This document shows, piece after piece, positions 1-10,592 of a DNA stretch of 64,000 nucleotides. This DNA is from Rusavskia elegans. Its lineage: Eukaryota > Ascomycota > Lecanoromycetes > Teloschistales > Teloschistaceae. A model generated the notes under the pieces. That model searched no databases. It was not told the origin of the DNA and worked only from the letters and a program-made list of their open reading frames with translations. The position numbers were made by a program, and so were the translations under genes. Location: assembly GCA_011316305.1 (NCBI GenBank), contig SAUG01000082.1:1-64000 (forward strand). The letters are read 5' to 3'. How positions within the stretch are numbered: position 1 is the stretch's first letter; each line of letters opens with the position of its first letter.

Positions 1-106
1 GGGGAAGGGAGGACGAATGGAGGATGGGAGACGGAGGGGGGGAAGTTGGAAGGAGGGAGGGATGGAGGGGTGAAGGGGTAAGGGAGAAGGGGAGAAGAAG
101 TCCTAC

Positions 107-454
107 CGACTTGATCCATCTCAATAACGTAGAATTTGGCGCCCAGGTCGGAAAGGAGCGTCTTGGAGGCGTGGCAGTAGGGGCAGTAGGATTTGGAGAA
201 GACGGCTGTTGTTTTTTCATCACTTTGGTTAGTAATTGTTTTGGTTGGTGCGAGGGTTGGAGGTGTGCCTGGGAGAGGAATGGGATAGGCGAATAGATTG
301 GTTGGGGTGCAGAGGGGAGGTGGGATGGGGAGACGGAGGGGGGGGCAGGGAGAGAGGGAGAGGCAAGGCGAGATGGAGAGGGGAAAGAGGATAAGGACAT
401 ACCAACAGCGTTCTCATCAATGATATTCTGGGCCTTGGTCTTTGCGGCGGACAT
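107..454 (-). CDS. Glutaredoxin, 5' part (gene runs off the left edge)
   Basis: Dithiol glutaredoxin, a glutathione-dependent disulfide reductase of the cytosol or mitochondria. Exon 1 is 403-454 and encodes MSAAKTKAQNIIDENAV, a typical fungal Grx start. A GTATGT donor follows and the intron ends in CAACAG at 206-208. Exon 2 (107-205) resumes in frame with AVFSKSYCPYCHASKTLL, which carries the CPYC redox centre, then DLGAKFYVIEMDQV, and stops at a GTAGGA donor. The pyrimidine-rich sequence (read on minus) at 1-106 looks like the next intron, so the glutathione-binding C-terminal half lies outside the window. The open frame upstream of the ATG would read as a mitochondrial-like presequence (FLSRFFRSSATHSAA), but no in-frame ATG precedes it; a non-AUG long form is conceivable. 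The identification is secure from the motif and its order. Confidence 0.9.
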
Positions 455-1091
455 GGCGGCGGAGTGGGTTGCTGAGGAGCGGAAGAAGCGGGAGAGGAAC
501 GCTATGCTGGGCAACTTTTGTTTTGTTTTGTTTTTTGGTTGCTGAGTTGGATGGATGGGATCGGGATTGGGAATGTGAATGGGGAGGGATATGGTGGTAT
601 TTGTATGGGGTGATGGATGGAGATGTCGTGGTCGAGACTCGTGGTCGAGACTCGTGGTATTAACTTAGAGGGATGATGTCATTGGTGGGGCTGATGTGTG
701 ATCGATCATCTTTGACGGATGGATCATGGTCTCGAATATGGAAAGCGTGACTACGTCTGTCGTCATCCGATTCAAGCATTCAGTGATCAAGACGTGGACA
801 GGAATCCCATCACGTTGTCCCTAGCGCTGGATGTTGTCCATCTCGTCAGAACAAGAATTGATTGCAATGGGGGACGTACGACAGCCGATACTTTGAAAGG
901 TTGCTTACATATCAAGATACAGCTACTACATCGATTGAGAACGGCCATATATCCCCACTGTGATCTGCCAGCGAATCGAAGATGTGGAGACTGCTGCCTG
1001 GGCAAGGGATGGATAATCCGCTGTACAAGACATCCATTCCCCCACGATTTTCCGTACGATAATGGCCTGAACAAATGAGACTGGTAGTGAC
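455..1091. other. Intergenic region between divergent glutaredoxin and phosphoesterase genes
   Basis: About 640 bp of shared upstream region. It contains a tandem 13-bp direct repeat (GGTCGAGACTCGT, two copies plus part, near 629-657). No gene is recognised. Open frames here (719-1155) have no recognisable product. Confidence 0.5.
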
Positions 1092-2279
1092 ATGCTCCGC
1101 CGCACGAGATTCGTCTGCATTTCAGACACGCACAACGCATCGCCTGATGGCTCATTCAAACTCCCCGCCGGCGACGTCTTGATCCATGCCGGTGATCTTA
1201 CCAACCAAGGGAAGTACACCGAGTTACGCAAGACTTTCGATTGGATCAGCAAAGCCAAGTTCGAAGTCAAGATTGTCGTTGCGGGAAATCACGACGTCAC
1301 GCTCGATCAGGCCTTCTATCAGCAATACCGGGCTTATCATCTTGGCGAGCGGTTGTTGGAGGACTATTCTTCCATCATGTTCCTGACTCATGACGTTGCG
1401 GAGGTGAATTTGCTGACGCCGGATGGACCTCGGACATCGTTCAAAGTCTTTGGATCGCCGTATTCGCCTGCCAGTGGGACTTGGGCTTATGGGTATCAAC
1501 CGGAAGAAGCGTTCGATCTCTGCAGTCGGGTTCCGCTGGATGCTGACGTCGTTGTCACGCACACGCCTCCGAAATATCATCGCGACGAGTCAAGGGATCG
1601 AGGGCCGACTGGCTGTGAAGCACTGAGGCAGGCTCTGTGGCGTGTGAGGCCGTCGCTGGCGGTTTGCGGGCATGTACACGAAGGATGAGGTGTGGAGAGA
1701 GTACTGTGGGATCTGGAGTCTCCTGATGGCAGTTTTCAAGAAGAAGATGTTGGGTACTGGGTCGATCCTGGTGCTGGTAACAAGAAGCAGTGTTTGGTGG
1801 ATCTGAGCTCGAGGAGTACTCAACCACTGCAAAGCCCGAGTTGCGCCGTAGAAGGCAAGTTGCCGCCTCAGCCAGCAGCTTCCGGGACGGAGAAGCCAAG
1901 AAGCCCGCCGGCCAAGTGCTGGACATGGAAGTCGGAAAACAGCCTTCCTCAATCAGAGCAGTGTTCTTCGTCAAGCAGAGATGAAATGCACCGGGACAAA
2001 ACGACGGTTCTCGACGCCGGAATCGGGGTCACCCATCGGCCATCCTGCTTGCTAGACGAAAAGCAAAAGCTTGCCAGATTACAAGGCCGAGATGGGATCG
2101 CAACATCAGCTCGCTCGGATAGAGAGGCTCTCGGAGGTCGCCCAGGCAGAAGGGAAACATGTGTCGTCAATGCTGCCATGATGGCGACTACCTGGCCACA
2201 CAAAGCTATACATGGCAACAAGTACAACAAGCTAATCGTGGTGGACATTGACCTACCTACCTGGGAGGCCCTCGAATGA
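1092..2279 (+). pseudogene. Calcineurin-like metallophosphoesterase interrupted by one in-frame TGA
   Basis: Metallo-dependent phosphatase of the MPPED/UPF0046 type, which uses two metals to hydrolyse phosphoesters; the substrate is unknown. Metal-ligand motifs appear in order: SDTH (about residue 11), GDLT, GNHD and CGHVHE. The frame opens at ATG 1092 and runs to a TGA at 1686-1688, directly after CGHVHEG. The same frame continues open from 1689 to a stop at 2277-2279, and the continuation is homologous in kind: GVERVLWDL immediately after the stop, and a C-terminus GRRETCVVNAAMMATTWPHK...NKLIVVDIDLPTWE that I recognise from fungal members. The family usually has Arg at the stop position, so CGA to TGA by one transition is the simplest history. 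There is no frameshift and no second stop. It is either a recent nonsense allele, a read-through gene, or a sequencing error. The truncated 198-residue product would keep all metal motifs. Confidence 0.75.
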
Positions 2280-4020
2280 ATCATCTTGCATACTGCTACC
2301 AATGAGTTAGGAAACCATCTCGATTTGCAGCCCAAGCTCCACAAGTGCGTAGAGATTACCTCATCTTGCTCTAGCTGTCAAACACGCATGGAACATGCAC
2401 AGTCTGATGTAATGAGGTAGGACGAAGGACCAGGCGGGTACTGACATGCAGCAGAGCAGATTTGGATTTCCCAGATCGTTGCCGTTTTGATGCATGCTTC
2501 GAAGCCCTGGGATGATGACTGGATCGATCTCTGTATAAAGGGCTGAAGCTCGTGGCCGAGATTTCTCCTGACGCTGACTGTCCCTGGAGGTTGTACAGTG
2601 TCAAGTACCCACCCTCACGGTGAATAGCCGAGGCAGTGATCTGTGTAGAGTGTTCAGCCGCGAATCATGAATACTAGCCCAGCCCTTGTTCAAGGCTGTG
2701 ACCAGGTTTGAAGACAAGAGGTGATCGTTTCGAGACTCATGCTTAAAATATGCCAGGGAGTTGCGGATGATTGGATGAAAGGGCTGTAACCGCCGAAACA
2801 TTTCAGCCATGCATCGCCGGTACCCCTCAAAGGGAGCAGCAGACATCCATTACACACAGGGAGCACGCACCTCTCCCCAGTAGCCATCCGCCATGGACCT
2901 GATCATCTTCCCCCCGATTCGTTGGATTCGTCCGCAACACGCAGGCAATCCCCCCACTGTCGACCCACACGTTGTCGGGCCGCCCCTTGAAGCGTCTTTG
3001 AAGCGTCCCTGAAGCGTGACGGTGGCTGTCTGCGAGCAGCGTCATGGAGCGGTCTCACGCACCGAGCACCAATGGCTAGTGTAGCACTGGGGATAGTTGC
3101 CCAGCTTCTAGAATGTAGAGTGGTTCACATGTGGCCTCGGCGAGATCCAAGCTAATAGGAGCATGGGCCAGCGAAGAATAGATAATAACCCGGGGGCCTA
3201 GCTGCTGCTGTTCGTTGCTGCCACATCACTGCCCTCTTCCCTCATCCAGGCTGGCTCCTGTTCTTCGATCCCATTGTCTTCATCAGTCCTCCAGTCGAGA
3301 GTGGAACAGATCAAAGCCCCCTCAGCTGCTGCTCGCTGCCTTGGGCAGCAGTTTCTGTCCCAGCAGATTGATCTGGCACCCAGCCGGAGCTCCTTTTTTA
3401 TTCGACACACTCCTCGGTCTGGAACTGGTTCTTGACCTTTCTCATATAACCCTTTTCTCTGCGGTGCAGGTGGAAGCAGACGGCAGCAACGGTCGGACGC
3501 TCTTCAGTACGGAGTATTGCCAAGACCAGGCCCAAATCCTCACCGCCTAATTATAACACCACCACCACAACAACAACAACATCAACAAACACCCCAAATT
3601 CGATTCCCATCTTTCACCATCTTCAATTCGTGCCCATTTACTTCCATCTCTTTCTCCAGCCGTCGATTGACATCTGCTCCGTGGATTTGTCAGCAATCTC
3701 CTCCGTCTCTCGCCACTACGCGCGTGGCGCTATCCGACCTTTCGTATTCGTTTATTGGTACCTGACCCCTACGACCATCATCACAACAACCTCGTCGGGC
3801 CTTGACCCGCCCGCGAAGCATAAGCAGGCATACAATATCTACGGTCGACTTGATTGAGCACCTTCACTTTATTCATCATCATCAACCTCGTTGCTGTCAC
3901 TTTTCCCGCAGTCCGCCGTGCACCAGGCTGAAAGCTCTCCTCCTTGAGGTATTTTCACCTTGACCTCTATATGCTACAACTCCCTCGAGCATCTGCCAGC
4001 TTTCATACAACCTTTTTCAA
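2280..4020. other. Long intergenic region and leader of the J-protein gene
   Basis: No convincing gene. Around 2985-3020 there is an imperfect triple repeat of TGAAGCGTC. From about 3540 the sequence is CA/CT-rich with (CAA)-type runs and many TTCATC-like pyrimidine stretches, as expected of a long fungal 5' leader for the gene at 4021. Short open frames in both directions lack recognisable content. Confidence 0.5.
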
Positions 4021-5892
4021 ATGGAGTCCCCCTTACCACCCGATCCCTACAAGGCCTTGGATGTCCCCAAGGATGCCTCACTTGCTACCATCCGGAGTGC
4101 TCATCGAAAGCTTGTCCTCAAAACCCATCCCGACAAGGTCCAGGGTGACGATGTGCTCAAGAAGAAGCGGGCAGAAGAATTTCATACCATCCAACAGTCC
4201 TACGAGATCCTGAGCGATGATGCAAAGAGAAAGGCCTACGATGACCGTGTCAGACTGGCAACCCTCCGTGCTGAGATGATGGCCGAGAGGCCAGGCGCCC
4301 GCCTTGCTTCAGATATCCGGCCCATGAGTGGCCGCTCTCCGGTCGTCGAAGTTCGGGGCGGGAGGGTGTATGAAGAGCGGGTACCACGAACTACCTCGTG
4401 GGATGACCACGGAGACGACTTCTTCAGCTACAAGCCCCGCGATAGTCGACCGAAATATGATGATATGCACACACCTTCATCGTCACGAAAGTCATCCACT
4501 CGATTGCAGGAGGAGAAGATCAGAACTCGAGACATGGAAGATGATCAGGAGCGTGAGAAATTGAGGTGGGAGAGAAGTAATGTGAAAGCAGAGAAGAAGT
4601 ACGTCTTTGCCGAAAGGGACCGAAGAAGGACCACAACCAGGAAGAACGACTACGACTCCAAGTACGATTCCAGGCATCGGGGTCCCTACGTCAAAGACGA
4701 CAGCGACACCTCATCTGACTCCAGTGATACCGAATTTACCCACCAGCCAAGGCGACGCGAGGAACCTCCGAGACATCGTTACGAAGAGGTTCGAAGAAAG
4801 GATCGTGTGGAAACACCGCGTCGGGACAGTAAGCGCATCGTCGAAGACAATTACCCTCCAAGTCACGAGGTCAAGGCACACACCGCAGCGGAATACATCC
4901 GGCAAGCTCAAGAACGGGAAATCGAACCACGTCGTCCTGCCATGTACAAGGGCGCCTCGACGCGTGAGATCCGGCCTACTCCCTCTCCAACCGCTGCGTC
5001 AGACCATCCTCGGCGCTCGAGTGGGAGACCACAGCTGCGGAGAGAGAGTAGTCCACCGCCGAAACTGTCTGCTAAGAATCGTCGGATGACCGAGATCGTT
5101 GATCCCCCAGAGCCTCGACGAGCGCCTGTGTCATCGTCAGATCCGAAAGGTCTCCGAGGCATGGTCAGCTCGTCCGGTAGAGAAAAGCCTCTTCGGTCGT
5201 CGACAACGGCAGATCGATACGCAGAACCTAAATCGCCGAGAATCCTCCGTTCGGAGACCCTGCCACTTCATCGATCATCGCGACATGACGATCAACCATA
5301 TACGAAATCTTCAAGGTCGAAAGAGCTTGATTCTGGCTATTCGAGTCCAGACTCACCTCCTGCTGTCAGCCCTAAGAAGACTTCGACGAAGATCTTTGTC
5401 GTCGAAGAGGACGAAGAAGTAGCTCCTCGTGGCTACAACACTGTGTACCTCACACCAGAGGACAAATACCGTCGAGATCGAGAGCGAGACATATCTCCAC
5501 CATTGAGAAAACCAGCAGAACGCCCATCGATGTCTGGTCGGAGTGGAACGAGCTCGCGAATGCCTTCGGGTCGGGCACCTTCATATGCTGTCGATGCTGA
5601 GGAGATTCGACCTCCGAGGCTCAAGCGGGCAGAGACGGACCGCCCTCCACCGTTGTCTTCACGACCGTCTGCCAACAACAGTCCGCGTCAAAACTTTGGC
5701 GAGATGCCCCAAACAGGGGAACCATACAAGATCATACATCAATCGCCGAAGCCCGGTCCTAATGACATCAGGTACGCCAGATATGATCGCAGAAGCTCAG
5801 AAGATGCTTCGCCAGACTGGGCTTTTGGGTCGAATTTTGATCCAAGGTCTCGCCCGAGCCATCACAGATCTAATACGTCCCGTGTGTACTGA
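4021..5892 (+). CDS. J-domain (DnaJ-type) co-chaperone with long disordered basic tail
   Basis: Single-exon gene, 623 aa. An N-terminal J domain (about residues 8-75) starts PDPYKALDVPKDAS, has the catalytic HPD at 36-38 (KTHPDK) and ends with SYEILSDDAKRKAYDD. It should stimulate the ATPase of an Hsp70. The rest has no second known domain. It is rich in Arg, Ser, Pro, Glu and Asp, with an SDTSSDSSDTE acidic patch and many RR/RS runs, so it is predicted disordered and probably nuclear or nucleocytoplasmic. There is no zinc-finger or DnaJ C-terminal domain, so it is a class C J-protein with an unknown client. The start is the first ATG and the J domain begins within ten residues of it. The downstream stretch 5893-7588 has no clear gene. 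Confidence 0.9.
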   Translation: MESPLPPDPYKALDVPKDASLATIRSAHRKLVLKTHPDKVQGDDVLKKKRAEEFHTIQQSYEILSDDAKRKAYDDRVRLATLRAEMMAERPGARLASDIRPMSGRSPVVEVRGGRVYEERVPRTTSWDDHGDDFFSYKPRDSRPKYDDMHTPSSSRKSSTRLQEEKIRTRDMEDDQEREKLRWERSNVKAEKKYVFAERDRRRTTTRKNDYDSKYDSRHRGPYVKDDSDTSSDSSDTEFTHQPRRREEPPRHRYEEVRRKDRVETPRRDSKRIVEDNYPPSHEVKAHTAAEYIRQAQEREIEPRRPAMYKGASTREIRPTPSPTAASDHPRRSSGRPQLRRESSPPPKLSAKNRRMTEIVDPPEPRRAPVSSSDPKGLRGMVSSSGREKPLRSSTTADRYAEPKSPRILRSETLPLHRSSRHDDQPYTKSSRSKELDSGYSSPDSPPAVSPKKTSTKIFVVEEDEEVAPRGYNTVYLTPEDKYRRDRERDISPPLRKPAERPSMSGRSGTSSRMPSGRAPSYAVDAEEIRPPRLKRAETDRPPPLSSRPSANNSPRQNFGEMPQTGEPYKIIHQSPKPGPNDIRYARYDRRSSEDASPDWAFGSNFDPRSRPSHHRSNTSRVY

Positions 5893-7588
5893 GGACTGGC
5901 AGAATCCTTGGAACGCGTATGCAGCAGCCAATGGAGACGATGCTTCCTGGGAAGTCGAAGCAGGACCATTGCTGTTTGATCAAGAGCGTTTAACCAATCG
6001 TCTCCACACAGAAATCACGTGAAGCTCGATAGGCTTCAACCTGTACATTCTTTTGGCCGGATGAAATTTTGGGATTAGTCGACTGTTAAGGTGGATGTTT
6101 GGGGAACTGACGCAGTCGATAAAACAGAGTCTTGCAGGCTTTGCTCTTACTCGGAGATGGAGGTTATTCAGCAGTAGCAGCATCAGGGAGCAGCCAGTGC
6201 AGCTCATCAGGTAATTGCTGTGCAGGAATCGTGTAGGTACCGGGTTTAGGTCTGGCACTAGTTGCTTCAATCCATCAGGTCGCCGTCTTATGCTTCTGCC
6301 CGAACGTGCTCAAACAGCCTTTTTTTCTACCTATTTTCGATGTGTCTTGGAAACTGTTTATGCCCAACACTCGTTGATTACGTTATGCACCGGTTTTTCT
6401 TCCCCATGGATGGCTGGCACAATCATCTACAGCACGGGAAAGGATGTAGAAGCCAAGGATAGACTGAGAGATTTTGCTTCACTCGATGGTTTCCCTTAAA
6501 GCCATCTCATAGGTTGGTACCTCAGGCAGTAAATTCAAAGTTCCAATTGGTTCATGGTTGCTCGGTTGTGGAGCGGCCTTTACCACGGTACATTTGCCAC
6601 CCGTGATGAGAAAACCTCATTGCAGGTAACCTGATAGGTGAAAGCGTTGTCTTCCTCATGGTCAATCGTATTCCGAAGGTTCCAAAGGCTTGAAGGGGCA
6701 TGGCTATCACGTTGCTGACAGAGATGACAGGAATATTTGTGGAGAACGGATTATCAAATATCGATATCACGTTTAGAAAGAAGATTGATCAATGCTCAGC
6801 AGCGTTCTCTGGTCAATTCCATACCCTGCCTTTTCAACACAGTATTTCACACCACGACGACCCCTGGCAGCCCTCAACCGGATCCCGTCGGCACAGAAAG
6901 GGTCTGCAAACTTTTCAAGTATTCCAGCCATGGCCAACCCCTGTTGAAGACCCAATGCGAAACGCTAAAATTAACCACCATGACAACCACCATATGGTAA
7001 AGTCTTCCTAGTGGTCCCTGTCATGATTGGCTGCATCATCGCTCCTCAACAACTTGGACCCAGACTCCAGAAGCCAAGGCCACCAGCACACGAGAAACAA
7101 TCGGTGGCTGTGTCTTTCGCTTCTTGAAAAAAAGAGAAAGAATTTTTGGAACAGTGGGAAAACAGAGCAATTGTGACGCTACCAGTGGTTGTGAGCAGGT
7201 AACAATCTGAAAATTTCACCTCCAGTCGGTCTCGAACACGCATAGTGCCTCCTGTCCTTAGCCTCGAAATTAGGCGTATACGGTATATATACTCAAAATT
7301 CCAAAGCAGCATGGTTTGGCTGTTTAGTAAATTCTCCCACTATATTTTTCAATCATCTCCTTCCATCATCGTTCACACTCTTCTCACCTTCCAGACCGCA
7401 GAAACATCATTCGAAATACTCATACTTACACCTCTACAAGTCTGAAAGCACTAACACTCAACCTAACGTCTCTCGGCTTACAAAAAACCGTTGTAAGAAT
7501 CCATTTGATATTCGGACGACACGCCAGTCGCTGCCCTACTTACCCATTCGACTACGGAGCACAGCTATATACACATACAGAGCCTAAT
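5893..7588. other. Intergenic region, no gene seen
   Basis: About 1.7 kb between two plus-strand genes. Open frames are short and unlike known proteins. The last 300 bp (about 7290-7588) are pyrimidine- and AC-rich and look like the promoter and leader of the next gene, including TATATATAC near 7281-7290. Confidence 0.5.
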
Positions 7589-9830
7589 ATGCTTCCTGAA
7601 ATGCCGTATACGCAGCCTCAGTATCGGCCATCAGAGATGGTGAATGCCGCGACGACTACCACGACGAACAACATGGCATCGTCGGGTGGGACATCTCAGG
7701 GCCATGAGGTCCACAGCAGTATGTACTAACCACCCGGACTTGCCATCCCTACTCCCATTTGCTCCTCTCATATCCATTTATCTCCTCCAATATACTCTTC
7801 CGCCGGCCATTTGAAAATCCTTGCTTCACGTTATCCACATGTATTATCTGACAAATATTCGAACTTATCCTTGTAGCCGGGCATGTGTCGGTTACGATCG
7901 TATCATCTTCTCCTTTTTCATTTGTGTCAGAACAGCCCTGCGGATTGTGCATCGATAAGCCATGGCTCTACTTGCACACAATAGAGATAAAAGGCAGACA
8001 GAGAGACAATCTAGCTAACGCCTGCATTTAGTCGCTTCGTCCTCACACACCACCAGCAACGAAGCATTGGACGGGGAAGGCATGTCAGGTGTACGCGCCT
8101 TAATGGACCTTTCCAACGCAGTCCATGCTGCGACTCGGGCAATGAATACCAGGAGGACCCCAGCAATCGCTGCCACGGCCTCGAACGACGGCAGCCAGCC
8201 GCAGGCTGAGTTCGACGACCAAGCGGCAGCGCGTGCCTTGATGAGGATGAGACCTATAGGGAGACAAATAATCGATTTCCCGATAGAAGACGTGTCGGAT
8301 GGTGATACGGAGATGGCGGAGCCGGTGGAGGAGGAGGAGGAGTTTGAGCCGTTCCCGGAAGAAGATGAGAGGAGAGAGCATGTGAGGATTTTGGACGACG
8401 GATCGACCAAGCCGCTGATTGCGAGTCAGACGAATGCCGTGTTTGAGATGGCGGAAGCGGGGGGGAGGATTGTGGAGGTAAGTACAAGCACTGATGAGAG
8501 TCCACTAACTGTAGATGGCGCTGCTGGTGCGGGTATGGTTGATGGGCAGGGTGAGGTCCAGGGCGCCGACGACAATGAGGTCCCCAATACATCCTCCACC
8601 ACCACCACCGTACCCATTCTCCCCCCTCCCATCCTCATCCAACCAGAAGACCCATCCTACCCCCTCCTCCTCCCTACCCCTTCCGCCAACACCAACGACC
8701 CGGACGCCCACCACCCCTCAATCCTCGACCCCCGCCGCCCCGCAACCTACCACACCTTCATCGCCATGCTCCAATCCGGCCTCGTCATCGGCGGCTCCCA
8801 GGCCATCATCAACGACCCCACAACCGCAGAGCTAGTACGCGCCAGCACAAAGGAGTACCCAATCGCCCGACTGGCCACGCTGAGACCCGAGATGAGGGTC
8901 CGGAACGTAAAGTGGACGACCCCGCCCAGCCGCCCCGAATTCGAGATCGCGCTCGTGAAAGAACCCAGTAAAGCGGAGATGAAGCGCGAGAGGGAGGCGA
9001 TGGAGGCGTTGGAGGCGATGGAGGAGCCGGAGGAGCCGGACGAGGCGGACGAGGCTCCGAAGCGGGCGCCGAAGCAGAAGAAGAGGGAAAAGAAGGAGAA
9101 AGCACCCCCCCGCGCCCGCGCCCCTGCTAAGGGGAAGGGAAAGGGAAAAGGCAAAGCCAAGGCCATCCCTACCGACGACGACGACGACGCCGAACCCAAA
9201 CTCGCCGCAGCACCCTCAGTCCCTCGACGCGCAAACAAGCGCCGAACAATGGACACCACCCCTCGCCCGCCTCCGCCTCCGCCTGCCCCTGCCCCTGCCC
9301 CTGCGCCCGCCACGCAGAAAAAAACATCCCTTACGCTGAAATTCGCGCATCAAGACATGTTGGCGCAATTTGCTGCTTTGCCGGTTGGTGCTTCTTCTTC
9401 CTCTTCGGCGACTCGTGGTGGTGGTGCTGCGTGGGCCAGCGTCGATGATATATCGAGCAGTAAGGCAGCGGCTTCGGCGGCGAGGGCTTGGAATCGGTTT
9501 GAGGTTGGGGGTGCGGGGGGTGCGTCTAGAATGGTTGCGTCGGCGGTGGAGAATCCGGGTTTGGTGGATGCGGGGAGGGCGAGGCCGCCGCCGCCGCCGC
9601 CGCCGAGGGAGTTAGCTGGGGCGGGGATCCGGAGTCAGGGGAGTGTGTTTTCGAGGGAGATGGGGAAGGGGAAGGGGAAGGAGAAAGAGGAGGGGAAAGG
9701 TAAGGTTAAGGGTAAGGGCAAAGAGAAGGAGACGGAGAAACCCGCCCCACCACCACCACCCACGACGACGAAATCAGGGCGCGTGACGAAGAAGAGGGAG
9801 AGGTTGGTTGAGGAGGATGGGTGGCTGTAG
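7589..9830 (+). CDS. Low-complexity hypothetical protein, two exons
   Basis: Model: exon 1 7589-7718 (starts MLPEMPYTQPQYRPSEM), a 313-bp intron with donor GTATGT and acceptor GCATTTAG, and exon 2 8032-9830, giving 642 aa with frame kept (ATC codon across the junction). I do not recognise the family. An acidic stretch (EPVEEEEEFEPFPEEDE) is followed by a compact, less biased segment near the middle (about 8736-8960; YHTFIAMLQSGLVIGG, then RLATLRPEMRV), which is the likeliest folded domain. After it come Lys/Glu-rich and Gly-Lys runs, polyproline tracts and a basic end (KSGRVTKKRERLVEEDGW). This suggests a nuclear, largely disordered protein. The 313-bp intron is long for this genome, so the first exon is less certain than the second. 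Confidence 0.65.
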
Positions 9831-10592
9831 ATTCTTCTCCTCCCTTTTCCTCTTCCTTCCTCCCCTCCCCTCTTCCTTCTTCCCTCCTTTCCTCTTCCTC
9901 GCTTTTTTGTGTGAATTTTTTTGGGTTTGCGGTGGTGGCTTGATACCATAGGCCAGGCCAGAGTAGCAAAATCCGGATTTTTTGTATGGAGTTTGGCGTT
10001 TGGAGTTTGGAGGATGGAGGATGGGACATGGGATGGGATTGTACAGAGACAGTGTATGAAGATTGTATAAAAATTGGGGAACATGTACGACCAAGAAACG
10101 GCCGACGACAATAACCAAAAGGCAAAACGACGAAATTCCCGAACGACAGAAAGACAATGCACGAGGAAGCCACCGGCGCGTGGTACAAAAGTTTGCTTTA
10201 TCCTTATTCCCTTTTTGCTTTTTGGTCAGCATGGCGTTTTCGGAAGATTATCATGTCATAAGATGACTGGATGATAATTTATTGTCTTTATGTTCACTTA
10301 CACTTTCACTGGGAAGGAGGTCGGCTGGTGATTACGGGTTGAGAAGCCCTGGGTGGTGATCAGAGGATGGGATCATGGGCGGAGTACTCTGCATGTGCGT
10401 ATTGTGTACACCATAAGTGCCTCATTGGTTTTTGGTTCGGAAGAGATGTGCTAGTAGATAGGATAAAATTCAAAAGACTTTGCTGTCACCATCATTGTTT
10501 CTGTGTGAGTATACAAGCATGAAATCATCAAACTTTCTATTGAAGTATAGGACGATTCTTAGCTAGACATGGATATGCATCAAGCGTCGGCT
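9831..10592. other. Convergent intergenic region
   Basis: 3' flank of the hypothetical gene and of AP-1 gamma. A pyrimidine-rich stretch (9838-9905) follows the stop codon. No gene is seen. The open frames on the minus strand through 9635-10232 are shadows of the purine/pyrimidine bias. Confidence 0.5.

Noticed and set aside
1092..1688. Reading the phosphoesterase as a complete short 198-aa gene
   Set aside because: The same frame continues after the TGA with the family's own C-terminal sequence, so the short form is a truncation.
8478..8514. GTAAGT...CTAACTGTAG looks like a 37-bp intron in the low-complexity gene
   Set aside because: It is shorter than the other introns here, is not a multiple of three, and removing it breaks the long downstream frame; the sequence reads through in frame.
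9635..10232. Three overlapping minus-strand open frames
   Set aside because: Antisense to the 3' end of the plus-strand gene and its flank; composition follows strand bias and no known protein is seen.
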